NCBI GenBank assembly: GCA_913058335.1
Contig: CAJXPX010000013.1
Location: 1 to 64,000 of the forward strand
Origin: an uncultured Hyphomonadaceae bacterium
GTDB taxonomy: Bacteria; Pseudomonadota; Alphaproteobacteria; Caulobacterales; Maricaulaceae
Direction of reading: 5' to 3'
Length of the DNA stretch: 64,000 nt
Shown here: piece by piece, positions 17,832-26,944 of the stretch
Numbering within the stretch: the first letter of the stretch is position 1
Layout of the letters: each line of letters starts with the position of its first letter
Notes under the pieces: generated by a model
Told to the model about the DNA's origin: nothing
Database searches by the model: none
Seen by the model: the letters and a program-made list of their open reading frames with translations, nothing else
Made by a program: the position numbers and the translations under genes

Positions 17832-18799
17832 GCCTCTACCGGATCGCCCGTATTCACTCCGCGCTTGAGATTAAGAATCAGCAGGAGTGGAGAGGCTACG
17901 AATATGGACGAATATGTCCCAACGAACACACCCCAAATCATAGCAAAGGAGAACCCTCGCAGGCCTGCTCCGCCGAGGAAGTAAAGGGCAAACAGGGCCA
18001 GTAAAGTTGTTAAGGACGTCAAAATCGTTCGGCTAAGCGTGTCGTTGATGGATAAATTCAGAAGCTCCGGCATCAACATTTTTTTGTATTTTCGCAAATT
18101 TTCCCGAATGCGGTCATACACAATCACGGTATCATTGAGCGAATACCCCACAATAGTCAGAATCGCGGCAATGATAGAGAGATTAAATTCAATCTGTGTC
18201 AGGCTGAAAACACCGATTGTCAGGATGACGTCATGGAAAAGAGCGAGAACCGCCCCGAGTCCGAATTGCCACTCAAACCGGAACCAGATATAGGCCAAGA
18301 CCATGAAAAGGGCTAAGCCAACCGCCAGTGCCCCTTTGGTTCGAAGCTCGCCGGAAACTTTTGACCCCACGACGCCTTGGTTATAAACGCTGAACGCCCC
18401 TACATTTTCGGTAAGACCCGCTTTGACTTCGTTTAAGGCGTCCTGTTGCGCTGTGGCGCCTGTCTCTTCCGTTTCAGGCTGAAGCGGAATACCGACACGC
18501 ACAAATTCATAGTCTACACCTTCTGTCGAAGGGGGCGCAATATTTTGAACTGTGGCGCCGCTATAGCCAAGGCTCACCATCGTATCCCGAATGGCATCCG
18601 GTTCAGGTTGCTCTCCAAAATCCAGCTCTATGACGGTTCCGCCCGTGAAATCAATTCCGTAATTCAATCCGCGCGTCGCAAAAAGAAAAATGGAAGCGAT
18701 AATCGCCAGGACGGAAAGCGCTCCGGCAAGAGTCCGAAAATTGATGAACGGAACCTTTGAGTCCATAGGTATGATACGGACGAGTGAAATATCTTTCAT
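17828..18799 (-). CDS. secF: protein translocase subunit SecF
   Basis: A 323-residue RND-type inner-membrane protein that works with SecD to drive the late, proton-motive-force-dependent steps of Sec export. Six membrane helices flank one large periplasmic loop (about 50-150). Family motifs are GIDFTGGTVIEL after the first helix and SLNDTVIVYDRIREN between helices 4 and 5. It follows secD by 12 bases, the usual yajC-secD-secF operon. The length is normal. Confidence 0.97.
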   Translation of the reverse strand: MKDISLVRIIPMDSKVPFINFRTLAGALSVLAIIASIFLFATRGLNYGIDFTGGTVIELDFGEQPEPDAIRDTMVSLGYSGATVQNIAPPSTEGVDYEFVRVGIPLQPETEETGATAQQDALNEVKAGLTENVGAFSVYNQGVVGSKVSGELRTKGALAVGLALFMVLAYIWFRFEWQFGLGAVLALFHDVILTIGVFSLTQIEFNLSIIAAILTIVGYSLNDTVIVYDRIRENLRKYKKMLMPELLNLSINDTLSRTILTSLTTLLALFALYFLGGAGLRGFSFAMIWGVFVGTYSSIFVASPLLLILNLKRGVNTGDPVEA

Positions 18800-18811
18800 G
18801 GGTCGGCCCCT

Positions 18812-20425
18812 CTAAATCGGTAAAGTTTTAGGACGTGAACGGCGTAGCCAAGTGGATGTCAGCAACCGCGCAAAGATCACAGCAGTGAAGACGCTCATGA
18901 CAATCCCGATGGCGAGTGTCACTGCAAAGCCGCGAATTGGACCTGAGCCAACAAAGTAAAGCGTCACAGCCGCAATCAATGTCGTAATGTTGGCATCCAA
19001 AATCGGCGCCATTGAACGGCGATAACCCGTTTCAATCGCATTTACGGGCGGCCGCCCGATATGGACTTCTTCTCGAATACGTTCGAAAATAAGCACATTA
19101 GCGTCTACAGCCATACCGATTGTCAGGATAATCCCTGCAATGCCCGGCAAGGTGAGTGTTGCCCCGAAAAGCGAGAGCGCCGCAGCAATGAGAATAATAT
19201 TCACCGTGAGAGCCAGATTGGCAATCGTACCAAACCGAAGCCCGTAGGATAACCACATAAACAAACCGACGCCGACGAGCCCTAATATAGAGGCGATCTT
19301 ACCGGCCTGAATTGAATCATTGCCGAGTTCCGCACTGACAGTCCTCTCCTCCACAATAATGAGTTTTGCAGGCAAGGCACCCGCATTCAAAAGCAGGGAA
19401 AGCTCACGAGCACTTTCAATGGTAAAACTGCCTTCAATAAACCCTGAACCGCCGGGAATGGCGCCATTAATGCGGGGGGCGGTGATGATTTCATTATCAA
19501 GAACCACAGCAAATCTCTGGCCGATATTTTGGGACGTCAGATCGCCGAATAAACGGGCGCATTTAATATTAAAATTGAAGTTCACAATCGGATAATTATT
19601 CTGAGGATGCAGACCCTCCGAAGAAGACTTTAAACACTCACCGGTAATACGTGTGCGTTTATCGACAATCAGCCCGCTAAAGCCGTCCTGCATTGGAAAA
19701 TAAGCCGTCCCGGGAGGCACGCGATCATTTTCAACAGCCGCGCGAATCATCGCTTCGCTGTCAGATTCTTTCCGGACCATATGAAAAGAGAGATTAGCTG
19801 TTTTATTGATACGCTCTTTGATCTCATCAATATTTTTTGCGCCCGGGATTTGAAGCAAGATGCGATCATCCCCTTCCCTCGCCAACGTCATTTCAGTCGT
19901 TCCGGTCGGGTCAATACGTCGGCGTAAGACATTGATGGATTGCGCAATCGTCCGGGTTTGAATGGCGTCGATATTGGCGTCAGTGATTTGGACGCGGAAA
20001 CCTTTATCGCCCTGTTGTTCAACAGATGTTGTGCGCTCTTGGCTCAAAGCTGTTTGATCGATCAGTTCTGATTGAGACCGTAGAATTGACATTGCCGCGG
20101 GCATGTCGGCGGCGTCGCGAAGCCGCCCCACCACCGCATTGTTTTCTACGCGGATAAATTCGGCCCGAATACGTTCATCAGAAAACCCAATACGGATATT
20201 TTCTCTTTCATTATCAAGCGCTTGTTCCATTACGCTCGTCAGATCGACTTCAAGCAGCATATGGGCGCCGCCCTGAAGGTCGAGGCCTAAATTCAATGTG
20301 CGCTGCATAGGCGCTGGCAGTTTTGACCTGACATCCGAAGGCAAAGCATTTGGCAGGGCAAAAAGGATACCCAGCAAAACAGCGCCAAGAATCAGAGTAA
20401 CTTTCCAGCGGGAGAAAAACAGCAT
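18812..20425 (-). CDS. secD: protein translocase subunit SecD
   Basis: A 537-residue partner of SecF. The first membrane helix is followed by LGLDLQGGAHMLLEVD, the SecD D1 motif, then a large periplasmic region (P1) and the C-terminal five-helix RND half with GMAVDANVLIFERIREE. The periplasmic segment contains the usual long GAKNIDEIKERI-type repeat. The ATG at 20425 follows yajC by about 50 bases. Size and order agree with other alphaproteobacteria. Confidence 0.97.
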   Translation of the reverse strand: MLFFSRWKVTLILGAVLLGILFALPNALPSDVRSKLPAPMQRTLNLGLDLQGGAHMLLEVDLTSVMEQALDNERENIRIGFSDERIRAEFIRVENNAVVGRLRDAADMPAAMSILRSQSELIDQTALSQERTTSVEQQGDKGFRVQITDANIDAIQTRTIAQSINVLRRRIDPTGTTEMTLAREGDDRILLQIPGAKNIDEIKERINKTANLSFHMVRKESDSEAMIRAAVENDRVPPGTAYFPMQDGFSGLIVDKRTRITGECLKSSSEGLHPQNNYPIVNFNFNIKCARLFGDLTSQNIGQRFAVVLDNEIITAPRINGAIPGGSGFIEGSFTIESARELSLLLNAGALPAKLIIVEERTVSAELGNDSIQAGKIASILGLVGVGLFMWLSYGLRFGTIANLALTVNIILIAAALSLFGATLTLPGIAGIILTIGMAVDANVLIFERIREEVHIGRPPVNAIETGYRRSMAPILDANITTLIAAVTLYFVGSGPIRGFAVTLAIGIVMSVFTAVIFARLLTSTWLRRSRPKTLPI

Positions 20426-20475
20426 TGTCGGACCCTAAGTAAAACGCCGCGACAGGGCGCGGCGGAGTTTAAGAA

Positions 20476-20799
20476 CTACTTTTTGTCGTTTGCGGCGACC
20501 GTCCGGTTTCGAACATCGGCAATCATAGTACGGACAACTTTAATATCATTATCCCCAAATGTCACCGTCAGCTCTTCTTCATCGACACGTTTTACTTTGC
20601 CAATAAGTCCACCATTTGTGACGATTGTGTCGCCGCGAACAATTTCTGACAAAAGCCGTTTATGAGCTTTTAGCCTCTGATTTTGCGGACGGATAATCAG
20701 AAAGTAAAAAATCAGACCAATCAAAATGAAAGGTAGGATAGAGCCCGCAAGTTGGCCTAAGCCGCCTGCCGGTGCGGATTGCATAATCAATGCGAACAT
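20476..20799 (-). CDS. yajC: preprotein translocase subunit YajC
   Basis: A 107-residue small membrane protein of the SecDF-YajC subcomplex. A single helix (ILPFILIGLIFYFLIIRPQNQR) with the family's RPQ motif is followed by a soluble beta domain containing VRGDTIVTNGGLIGKV. It heads the yajC-secD-secF operon. The promoter should lie between 20800 and the terminator at 20884-20918. Confidence 0.95.
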   Translation of the reverse strand: MFALIMQSAPAGGLGQLAGSILPFILIGLIFYFLIIRPQNQRLKAHKRLLSEIVRGDTIVTNGGLIGKVKRVDEEELTVTFGDNDIKVVRTMIADVRNRTVAANDKK

Positions 20800-20883
20800 A
20801 TTGAGTCCCCAACAAAAAACCGAATAGGTAAATTAGTGTTTTTCTTCTGGGCCTATATAGGCACGTGAGTTCTGATTGCAACG

Positions 20884-20918
20884 AAAAGGGGCGGCAAAAC
20901 TGTGTTGCCGCCCCTTTT
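20884..20918 (-). terminator. strong terminator after the LysM gene
   Basis: AAAAGGGGCGGCAA (20884-20897) pairs perfectly with TTGCCGCCCCTTTT (20905-20918), 14 pairs with a seven-base loop; the flanking T-run is part of the stem on either strand. It lies 20 bases past the LysM gene stop and upstream of yajC, so it separates the two units. Confidence 0.9.
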
Positions 20919-20938
20919 CCTACATCTGCATGAAACGG

Positions 20939-21646
20939 TTATCTGCTGAGGCAATGACCCTCCGGCAAAGTGAGTTTTTGCCCAGGTTTCAATGCGTTCG
21001 GATTGGAAATTTCATTTGAAACGATCAAGTCTTCTACTTTCACACAAGATCTGCGAGAGATCCCGTAAAGAGTATCTTTTGGAAGTACAGCATAAATTGT
21101 ATCTGTATTAGTCTGAGCAGGAAGGACCACCCGGTTGAGCGTTGTACCCGAACGAGACGATTGGGGATCTGTAATAAGCGGTTGGGTTACGGTAGTGTTT
21201 ACAGACAGAGTTGGAGTAGCGGAGGGTATTGTCAATTTCTGACCCAGATCAATTTTATTTCCCGCTAGATTATTCGCCGAACGAATTTCAGAAATTTTTA
21301 CGTTGTAACGCTTTGACAGATTATAAAGCGTCTCTCCCTTTTTAACCGTGTGAGCTTGTTTTGAATCAGACGTCTCTGCCTTTTTGGCAAAGGCCCGAGT
21401 TGCATCCTGAACGCCCTGCTCATATGCTCGACGTCGAGCGGCTTCCTCAATAACACGTTCCAGTTCCGCATCAGAAACATTCACTTGAGTTTGAGTGGAG
21501 GCTTTCTGAACAGACTTGCCAGCGTCCATGCTCCCATAAACTCTCGGCGTAAATTTGTCTTGATCTTGTTCGGACTCCTGCGCCCATATGGAGGTCGAGG
21601 CAAAGAGAAGTGTCGTAACTGTCGAAGCGATAAGTAAATTGCGCAT
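20939..21646 (-). CDS. exported protein with two LysM domains
   Basis: A 235-residue protein with a Sec signal peptide (cleavage near SIWA-Q at residue 22), an acidic/Ala-rich helical segment (55-90, possibly coiled), and two LysM peptidoglycan-binding motifs at about 99-141 (HTVKKGETLYNLSKRYNV) and 184-228 (YAVLPKDTLYGISRR). It stops right after the second LysM, so there is no M23 peptidase or other enzyme domain. In many alphaproteobacteria a LysM-M23 protein sits between the tat and yajC-sec genes; here only the binding modules remain. A probable envelope scaffold or binding protein. Confidence 0.85.
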   Translation of the reverse strand: MRNLLIASTVTTLLFASTSIWAQESEQDQDKFTPRVYGSMDAGKSVQKASTQTQVNVSDAELERVIEEAARRRAYEQGVQDATRAFAKKAETSDSKQAHTVKKGETLYNLSKRYNVKISEIRSANNLAGNKIDLGQKLTIPSATPTLSVNTTVTQPLITDPQSSRSGTTLNRVVLPAQTNTDTIYAVLPKDTLYGISRRSCVKVEDLIVSNEISNPNALKPGQKLTLPEGHCLSR

Positions 21647-21754
21647 GGGCTTTTCCTGTTAAAGGCGGCTTTTAAGAGCAATTTATGAACAATCAGGGTT
21701 AAAAAAGAGTTTCTAAACATTAAAATATTTAAAACTTTTGTTTTGGAGCGAAAC

Positions 21755-22579
21755 TCAGTCTTCGGCATCCGCTTGTTTTTTCTCCAGTAAACGGACTGAA
21801 AAAATAGAGATTTCATAAAGCAGATAAATGGCAGACCCGAGAACAATTTGGGTGATAGGATCGGGCGGCGTAACAAAGGCGGCAAAAACAGCAATACCGA
21901 AAAGTGCATATTTGCGGGCCGACTTTAGTTGTTGGGCTGAGACAATCCCGACGCGCCCCAAAAGCGTTAAGATAACAGGCAACTGAAACGACAATCCAAA
22001 AGCCAGAAAAAGAGTCATGGCAAGTCGGAGGTAATCACTAATCTTTGTCATCAGATCAATACGCTGTCCGTCGCCGATCGCTTGCTGATTTAAGGCAAAC
22101 TCCATCACATAAGGAAAGACGAAATAGAAAACGAGGGAAGCCCCCATTACAAACAGAATCGGGGAGAGAATAAGATAGGGCAGAAAAGCGCCCTTCTCAT
22201 TTCTGTACAGTCCGGGAGCAATAAAACGATATATCTGGTAGGCGAAAACGGGAAAAGCCAAAACAATCCCGCCAAATAACGCGATTTTCAGTTTTACAAA
22301 AAAAGTTTCCAGCGGGTGTGTAGCGATGAGGCCGAGGTCAAGTTGAGGAAGATTTGCCTCGAGTTGAGCCATATTGTACCGAATGACAGCCTGCTCAAAG
22401 GGCCACATCAACGCTTGAATAATCTGCCTTAAAAAAGGAATGCAGGTGATACATCCCAGAACGAGCGCCAGAACGCATCGGATCAGACGCGAACGAAGCT
22501 CTAATAGGTGATCCATAAGCGGCGCGCGGCTGGCGTCGACTTCATCCTCTTCAGACTCGATCGTTTTTACGTCACTCAT
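21755..22579 (-). CDS. tatC: Sec-independent translocase subunit TatC
   Basis: A 274-residue, six-helix receptor of the twin-arginine pathway. The N-terminus has the family's DHLLELRSRL motif, with the conserved Glu and Arg that contact the twin-arginine signal, and later FGLSFQLPVILTLLGRVG and AFVTPPDPITQIVL. Its ATG overlaps the tatB stop codon by three bases (ATGA), indicating translational coupling. It is the last gene of tatA-tatB-tatC. Confidence 0.97.
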   Translation of the reverse strand: MSDVKTIESEEDEVDASRAPLMDHLLELRSRLIRCVLALVLGCITCIPFLRQIIQALMWPFEQAVIRYNMAQLEANLPQLDLGLIATHPLETFFVKLKIALFGGIVLAFPVFAYQIYRFIAPGLYRNEKGAFLPYLILSPILFVMGASLVFYFVFPYVMEFALNQQAIGDGQRIDLMTKISDYLRLAMTLFLAFGLSFQLPVILTLLGRVGIVSAQQLKSARKYALFGIAVFAAFVTPPDPITQIVLGSAIYLLYEISIFSVRLLEKKQADAED

Positions 22580-23109
22580 TTGGCAGAATCCGTTTTGCTT
22601 TTCGAACTCTGTTTAGGTTTAGGCTTTGGCTTGGTTTTTGTTTTGGGCTCGGACTTCTTTTTGGACTTAGGCTTAGTCTGAGGTTTAGACTTGGGTTGGG
22701 GTTTGGCCTTGGAGTCAGAGGGTGTGTTGATAGCCAGCTCTGGATTTGTTTCTGAAGAGGTCAGCTCTTGCTTTGATTTGGCGGTAGATTTCGGATTTGA
22801 ATTGGGTTTCGTATTTACGGCGTCGCGTAGATCCTTGTCCAAAGACCGCATCTCGCCGTCAAGCCCGCCCGTGAGATTATCGACTGAGCCCATCTTTTTC
22901 AGGTCTTCCAGTTCCTTACGCATTTCTGCAATTTCATCCTCGGCGCCCATCTCCTCAAAAGCATCTTTAAACTCTTGCCCCAAACCTCTGATTTTAGCCA
23001 TGAAATTACCAAATGAGCGCATGAGTTTAGGCAAGTCTTTTGGCCCGACCACAATTATAGCCAAGAGCGCAAGCACAATAATTTCTGCGAAACCAAACTG
23101 CGGAAGCAT
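22576..23109 (-). CDS. tatB: Sec-independent translocase subunit TatB
   Basis: A 177-residue TatB: one N-terminal helix (MLPQFGFAEIIVLALLAIIVVGPKDLP) with the TatB-type Glu in the helix and GPKDLP hinge, then an amphipathic helix and an acidic coiled segment (residues 45-75). The C-terminal 80 residues are a low-complexity tail of Lys, Pro, Ser and Thr (KPKPKPKQSSK at the end) encoded by degenerate repeats at about 22580-22790. Such tails are common but this one is long and strongly basic. It forms the signal-peptide receptor with TatC. Confidence 0.94.
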   Translation of the reverse strand: MLPQFGFAEIIVLALLAIIVVGPKDLPKLMRSFGNFMAKIRGLGQEFKDAFEEMGAEDEIAEMRKELEDLKKMGSVDNLTGGLDGEMRSLDKDLRDAVNTKPNSNPKSTAKSKQELTSSETNPELAINTPSDSKAKPQPKSKPQTKPKSKKKSEPKTKTKPKPKPKQSSKSKTDSAK

Positions 23110-23153
23110 GGATAACCCCTATGGGTTCAGGGCTCGGGGCCCATTTGAGGGGA

Positions 23154-23363
23154 TTATTTAGACGTCTTTTCTTTTTTAGGAGTGACGTTGATCGCGTCGT
23201 CTGAAGCGTCTTTTTCTTCCTCCGTTCCGTCCTTCAGCCCTTTTTTAAAGCTGGTAATGCCTTTGCCCATATCCCCCATGATAGAGCTGATTTTGCCTCG
23301 ACCGCCGAAAACCAATACAGCAATCACGAGAATGATAATAATTTGCCAAGGGCCCAAAGCCAT
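23154..23363 (-). CDS. tatA: Sec-independent translocase subunit TatA
   Basis: A 69-residue TatA, the pore-forming component of twin-arginine export. One N-terminal helix (LGPWQIIIILVIAVLVFGGRGK) with the conserved FGxxK hinge is followed by the amphipathic helix (SSIMGDMGKGITSFKKGLKDG) and a short acidic/basic tail. First gene of tatABC, downstream of scpB by about 100 bases in the same direction. Confidence 0.95.
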   Translation of the reverse strand: MALGPWQIIIILVIAVLVFGGRGKISSIMGDMGKGITSFKKGLKDGTEEEKDASDDAINVTPKKEKTSK

Positions 23364-23465
23364 AATCTTATCCTTTATTTACCCTCAGCTTAGCGCCCTG
23401 AGTGAAAAGGCGCAACAGAAGGTAGCTGTGTTCAGTCGTCAAAATACGAGAGTCAGACCCGGAGT

Positions 23466-24218
23466 TTAGTCCTCATCATCCTCCTCCAGAAAGTCTTCAA
23501 AGAAATTAGGGTCGTCGGTTTCCATTTCAAGAGGATCTTCATCGGTGCTGATATCGTCCATCATTTTGGGTTCCGGCATCTCGAAATCCTTCGGCAATCG
23601 AGGATCAAGAAGTCCGGCTGCTTTCAAATCATCCCGTCCTGGTAAATCCGTAAGGGTTTCAAGATTAAAATGCGCCAAAAAATCGTCTGTTGTGCCATAT
23701 GTCACAGGGCGTCCGGGGGTACGGCGACGTCCACGTAATCTAATCCAGCTCAGCTCCATCAGAACATCCAGTGTGCCCCGGCTGACAGCCACACCTCGAA
23801 CATCTTCAATTTCGGCGCGCGTAACAGGTTGGTGATAAGCAATAATGGCCAAAGTCTCCAGTGCCGCATTAGAGAGCTTTCGCGGAGCTTCTTTTACATC
23901 AGTTAAGTGATGTTCGAGGTCCGGAGCCGTTTGAAAGCGCCAGCGATCCGCCACGCGAACCAGATTCACGCCCCGGCCCGCATAATCACGGGACAGCCGG
24001 GCCAATAAAGCTCCAACATCCACGTCTTCCGGCATTCGGTCCCTGAGGGTTTGCGTGTCAATCGGTTCTACCGCCGCGAATAGTAGCGCTTCGAGTAATC
24101 GCAGATCAGACTCTCCCGTTTCGACATCGCCTGACGGTTTCAGCCTGTCGCTGATTTGGACAATGCCGTTTTCGATGCCGTCCTTAGCATTTTTCACTCT
24201 ATCGGATGAATTGGACAT
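23466..24218 (-). CDS. scpB: segregation and condensation protein B
   Basis: A 250-residue ScpB, the winged-helix kleisin partner of the SMC condensin. The core (about 35-200) has LRLLEALLFAA, ETLAIIAYHQPVTRAEIEDVRGV and the WIRLRGRRRTPGRPVTYGTT signature. The C-terminal 40 residues are a strongly acidic tail. Its ATG overlaps the scpA stop by one base (TGATG), so ScpA and ScpB are translationally coupled, as their stoichiometric complex requires. Confidence 0.96.
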   Translation of the reverse strand: MSNSSDRVKNAKDGIENGIVQISDRLKPSGDVETGESDLRLLEALLFAAVEPIDTQTLRDRMPEDVDVGALLARLSRDYAGRGVNLVRVADRWRFQTAPDLEHHLTDVKEAPRKLSNAALETLAIIAYHQPVTRAEIEDVRGVAVSRGTLDVLMELSWIRLRGRRRTPGRPVTYGTTDDFLAHFNLETLTDLPGRDDLKAAGLLDPRLPKDFEMPEPKMMDDISTDEDPLEMETDDPNFFEDFLEEDDED

Positions 24219-25039
24219 CAGGATCGTTCTCCCTGTCTGGAACGGACAAAAATTGGAGTAAAGACGCCGGATTGACGAAGTTCAATATCGCCTTCTTTCG
24301 CCAATTCGAGACTGGCGAGCAGAGAGCTCGCCTTGATGGAGGCCGTGGGCACGTCTATGTCAAGTTCAGTGGTTTGCGGCAGTAAGCCTTCTAACGCCGT
24401 CCACTCTTCCAATGAGGCCCCGGAATTTTTAAGGGCGCGGCGGAGTCTCTCACGCGCCTCTTCGAGGCTCAGAACTTTGGGCTTGGGCAGCTTGTGATTC
24501 TTAAACGCCGATCGCGACCGGGACGTCCCATACGCCTGCAAAAGATCAAAAATTTCAGCTTCATAGAGTGGAGAAGTGCGCGAGCGCAGCCCCTCTGGCA
24601 TCCCGCGTTTATGCACATTTTGTCCGACTTGCGGCAATCTGAAAAGTCCCTCTGCGGCGGCGCGCATTGCATCGAGGCGTTCCAACCGGAATGCAAAATG
24701 GGCGGCCATTTCTTCAGCCTCCATCGTAACTTCGCCCTGCTCGTCTTTCGGGAGGATGAGCTTGGACTTCAAATAGGCCAGCCACGCCGCCATGACGAGA
24801 TAATCCGCGGCCAATTCTATCCGTAAGTGTTGAGCGGATTTGATGAAGGCGATATATTGCTCTGCCAGTTCAAGAATAGAGAGCCGCGCCAAATCCACCT
24901 TTTGCTTCCGTGCCAATTCGAGAAGAAGATGAAGCGGCCCTTCATATCCTTCAATATCAAGGATCAGACCCTCCCCTTCATCAGAGGCATCTGTTGCAGC
25001 CTCAAAATCCAGATCTTCCTGAAACTCCTCCGCCGTCAC
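24218..25039 (-). CDS. scpA: segregation and condensation protein A
   Basis: A 273-residue kleisin that bridges the SMC heads in the bacterial condensin. Family features are YEGPLHLLLELARKQKVDL near the N-terminus, then LAADYLVMAAWLAYLKSKLILP, and the C-terminal winged helix (AKEGDIELRQSGVFTPIFV). The start is GTG at 25039, overlapping the nagZ stop by four bases (GTGA). Order nagZ-scpA-scpB is standard in alphaproteobacteria. Confidence 0.96.
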   Translation of the reverse strand: MTAEEFQEDLDFEAATDASDEGEGLILDIEGYEGPLHLLLELARKQKVDLARLSILELAEQYIAFIKSAQHLRIELAADYLVMAAWLAYLKSKLILPKDEQGEVTMEAEEMAAHFAFRLERLDAMRAAAEGLFRLPQVGQNVHKRGMPEGLRSRTSPLYEAEIFDLLQAYGTSRSRSAFKNHKLPKPKVLSLEEARERLRRALKNSGASLEEWTALEGLLPQTTELDIDVPTASIKASSLLASLELAKEGDIELRQSGVFTPIFVRSRQGERS

Positions 25040-26046
25040 GAAAGATTGCCCATGAGATCATTAAATTCGGCTTCAGCGGATTGTCTATCCAGCTTGGTCA
25101 GGGAGTCAGCACAGTTTTCGGCAATAATAGCGCGTCTATACGCCTCTCCTTCTAGCGGCGCAGCTCCCTTGGCCACTTCGACCATATCTTTCAGTTTGCC
25201 CGAACATTGCAAAGCAACGTCACAGCCGGCCGCGAGGGCGCGCTCGGTTTTATGGGTCAGGCCGCCCGTCAGGGCTTTCATGTCCAAATCGTCACTCATG
25301 ACCAGGCCCTCAAACCCTATGGCGTCGCGAATCAGCTCTTTCATGCCCTTTTTTGAAACGGTGACAGCAGTTTTGGAGTGAGCCAGATAAACGGCATGGG
25401 CAGTCATGGCCATTGGAGCGTTTTTAAAAGCCTGAAACGGCAGAAAATCGGTGTCTTTAAGAGTTTTGAGATCAGTCGATATTTTTGGCAGAGCTTTGTG
25501 GCTATCCACTTCCGCGCGTCCATGGCCGGGAATGTGTTTTATGACAGGGGCGACACCGCCCATCATCAAACCTGCCATACAGCTATGGGCCATATCGATA
25601 ATGGCGTCTATTTGCGTTGAAAAGGCCCTATCGGAAATAATGGGGTCGGCTTCCGGCTGCGGCAGATCCAGAACCGGTGCGCAATCCGCTGTAATCCCCA
25701 ATTGTCGTAAATCCTCCGCGATAAGACGGTAGGAGAGAAATGCCGCGCGTCGCCCCTTGGCTGGCTCTACTGAATATAGCTCTCCAAAACGGGACGCCGC
25801 CGGATAGGTTGGCCAGTGCGGTGATTTCAATCGTTGGACGCGGCCTCCTTCTTGATCGACAAAGATAAGGCAATCCCGCCCTACGCACTCTCTCAGCTGC
25901 GCACAGAGTTTTTGGACTTGCTGCGGCGTCTCAATATTTCGGCCGAATAAGATAAACGCCCAAGGATCTGCATCCCGAAAAAAGGCGCGCTCGCTTTCGG
26001 TCAAAATCGGACCTGAAAGCCCAAGAATAACAGAAAGAGGCGACAT
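25036..26046 (-). CDS. nagZ: beta-N-acetylhexosaminidase
   Basis: A 336-residue GH3 glycosidase that removes GlcNAc from anhydromuropeptides during peptidoglycan recycling in the cytoplasm. It has the family fingerprint IKHIPGHGRAEVDSHKALP with the catalytic His of the GH3 loop, and the nucleophile Asp in VMSDDLDMKAL. The start codon ATG directly abuts the stop of the upstream SPOR gene (TAAATG). Length is normal. Confidence 0.95.
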   Translation of the reverse strand: MSPLSVILGLSGPILTESERAFFRDADPWAFILFGRNIETPQQVQKLCAQLRECVGRDCLIFVDQEGGRVQRLKSPHWPTYPAASRFGELYSVEPAKGRRAAFLSYRLIAEDLRQLGITADCAPVLDLPQPEADPIISDRAFSTQIDAIIDMAHSCMAGLMMGGVAPVIKHIPGHGRAEVDSHKALPKISTDLKTLKDTDFLPFQAFKNAPMAMTAHAVYLAHSKTAVTVSKKGMKELIRDAIGFEGLVMSDDLDMKALTGGLTHKTERALAAGCDVALQCSGKLKDMVEVAKGAAPLEGEAYRRAIIAENCADSLTKLDRQSAEAEFNDLMGNLS

Positions 26047-26826
26047 TTACTTTGTGGTCACGAAACAGGCTTGATTGGAATTCTTAAAAGAATTGCAAAG
26101 TGTGTTTGCGGCGCCCTTATCGGCTAAACCGGCCACGCGCGTGCGATAGTAAATCCCTTTTTCCTCAAGATTTACGCGCTTGATATCCACATAAACCCCA
26201 CTTGGAAGAAGTGAAGAAAACCGGCCTTCCAGTTCGGACCAAACCTTCTGTGCGTCGGCTTCCGAACGCACAGATGCCACCTGCACAACGTAATTGCTGC
26301 CCCCGGTTTGTGGCGGGGTAGCGATAGGTTCGCGGACAGGCGTAGAAGGTGTTGTGACTACAGGCTCCGACGTTGTCGGATTGGATTGCCCGGTCGGCGG
26401 GTCCAGTTGAATATTGGCGCCGGACGGTTGTTCCTCTGCGGGCGGTGTTTGAGCCTGAGAGTTATTTTTGGGGAGCGTAATCGGAATTTCAGGAGCCTGA
26501 GCCTCAGTGACAGTCTCTTCGGGTGTCTCGCCCTTCATGACATCGAACACGCCGCGGTCTTGGTCAGGAACCTGCATACCTTCTTGGTCTTCCGGAGTGA
26601 CTTTGAACGGTGTATTTTCCGCTGTAATCAAAGGCGGCGTATCCCGATCGCGAGTTCCGGGCTGATAAAATTTCAGGAGTAAGAAGGCGATAGCCAATAG
26701 AACAACTGTACCTATTAAAAGCTTTATCAGCCCCTGACGGCCGGAACTGTCCCGCACGTCAAAGGGCGTAAGGGTTTCGTCTTCTGTTTCCATATCCGGG
26801 GAAAAGTGATCGTTATTTGATGTCAT
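26047..26826 (-). CDS. SPOR domain membrane protein
   Basis: A 259-residue bitopic protein: acidic cytoplasmic N-terminus, one membrane helix (LIKLLIGTVVLLAIAFLLLKF), a long Pro/Thr/Gln-rich periplasmic linker, and a C-terminal SPOR domain (last 80 residues, NYVVQVASVRSEADAQKVW through AGLADKGAANTLCNSFK). SPOR domains bind denuded glycan strands at the septum, so a role in cell division is likely. ATG 26826 is preferred to 26844 because GAGAGGG lies seven bases upstream. It leads the SPOR-nagZ-scpA-scpB operon, behind a candidate CtrA site. Confidence 0.87.
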   Translation of the reverse strand: MTSNNDHFSPDMETEDETLTPFDVRDSSGRQGLIKLLIGTVVLLAIAFLLLKFYQPGTRDRDTPPLITAENTPFKVTPEDQEGMQVPDQDRGVFDVMKGETPEETVTEAQAPEIPITLPKNNSQAQTPPAEEQPSGANIQLDPPTGQSNPTTSEPVVTTPSTPVREPIATPPQTGGSNYVVQVASVRSEADAQKVWSELEGRFSSLLPSGVYVDIKRVNLEEKGIYYRTRVAGLADKGAANTLCNSFKNSNQACFVTTK

Positions 26827-26882
26827 TATGGTCCCTCTCCCCATTTATGCGCCTAATTGCGTCGCAAACGAATCATGGAGCC

Positions 26883-26904
26883 CTTCTCCATAGTTTGGGA
26901 GAAG
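26883..26904 (-). terminator. possible gor terminator hairpin
   Basis: CTTCTCC (26883-26889) and GGAGAAG (26898-26904) form a seven-pair stem with an eight-base loop downstream of gor. There is no T-tract, so the call is weak. Confidence 0.25.
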
Positions 26905-26944
26905 AGGCCATGATTATAAAGTCGTCACTGTATAAAACCCGTTG

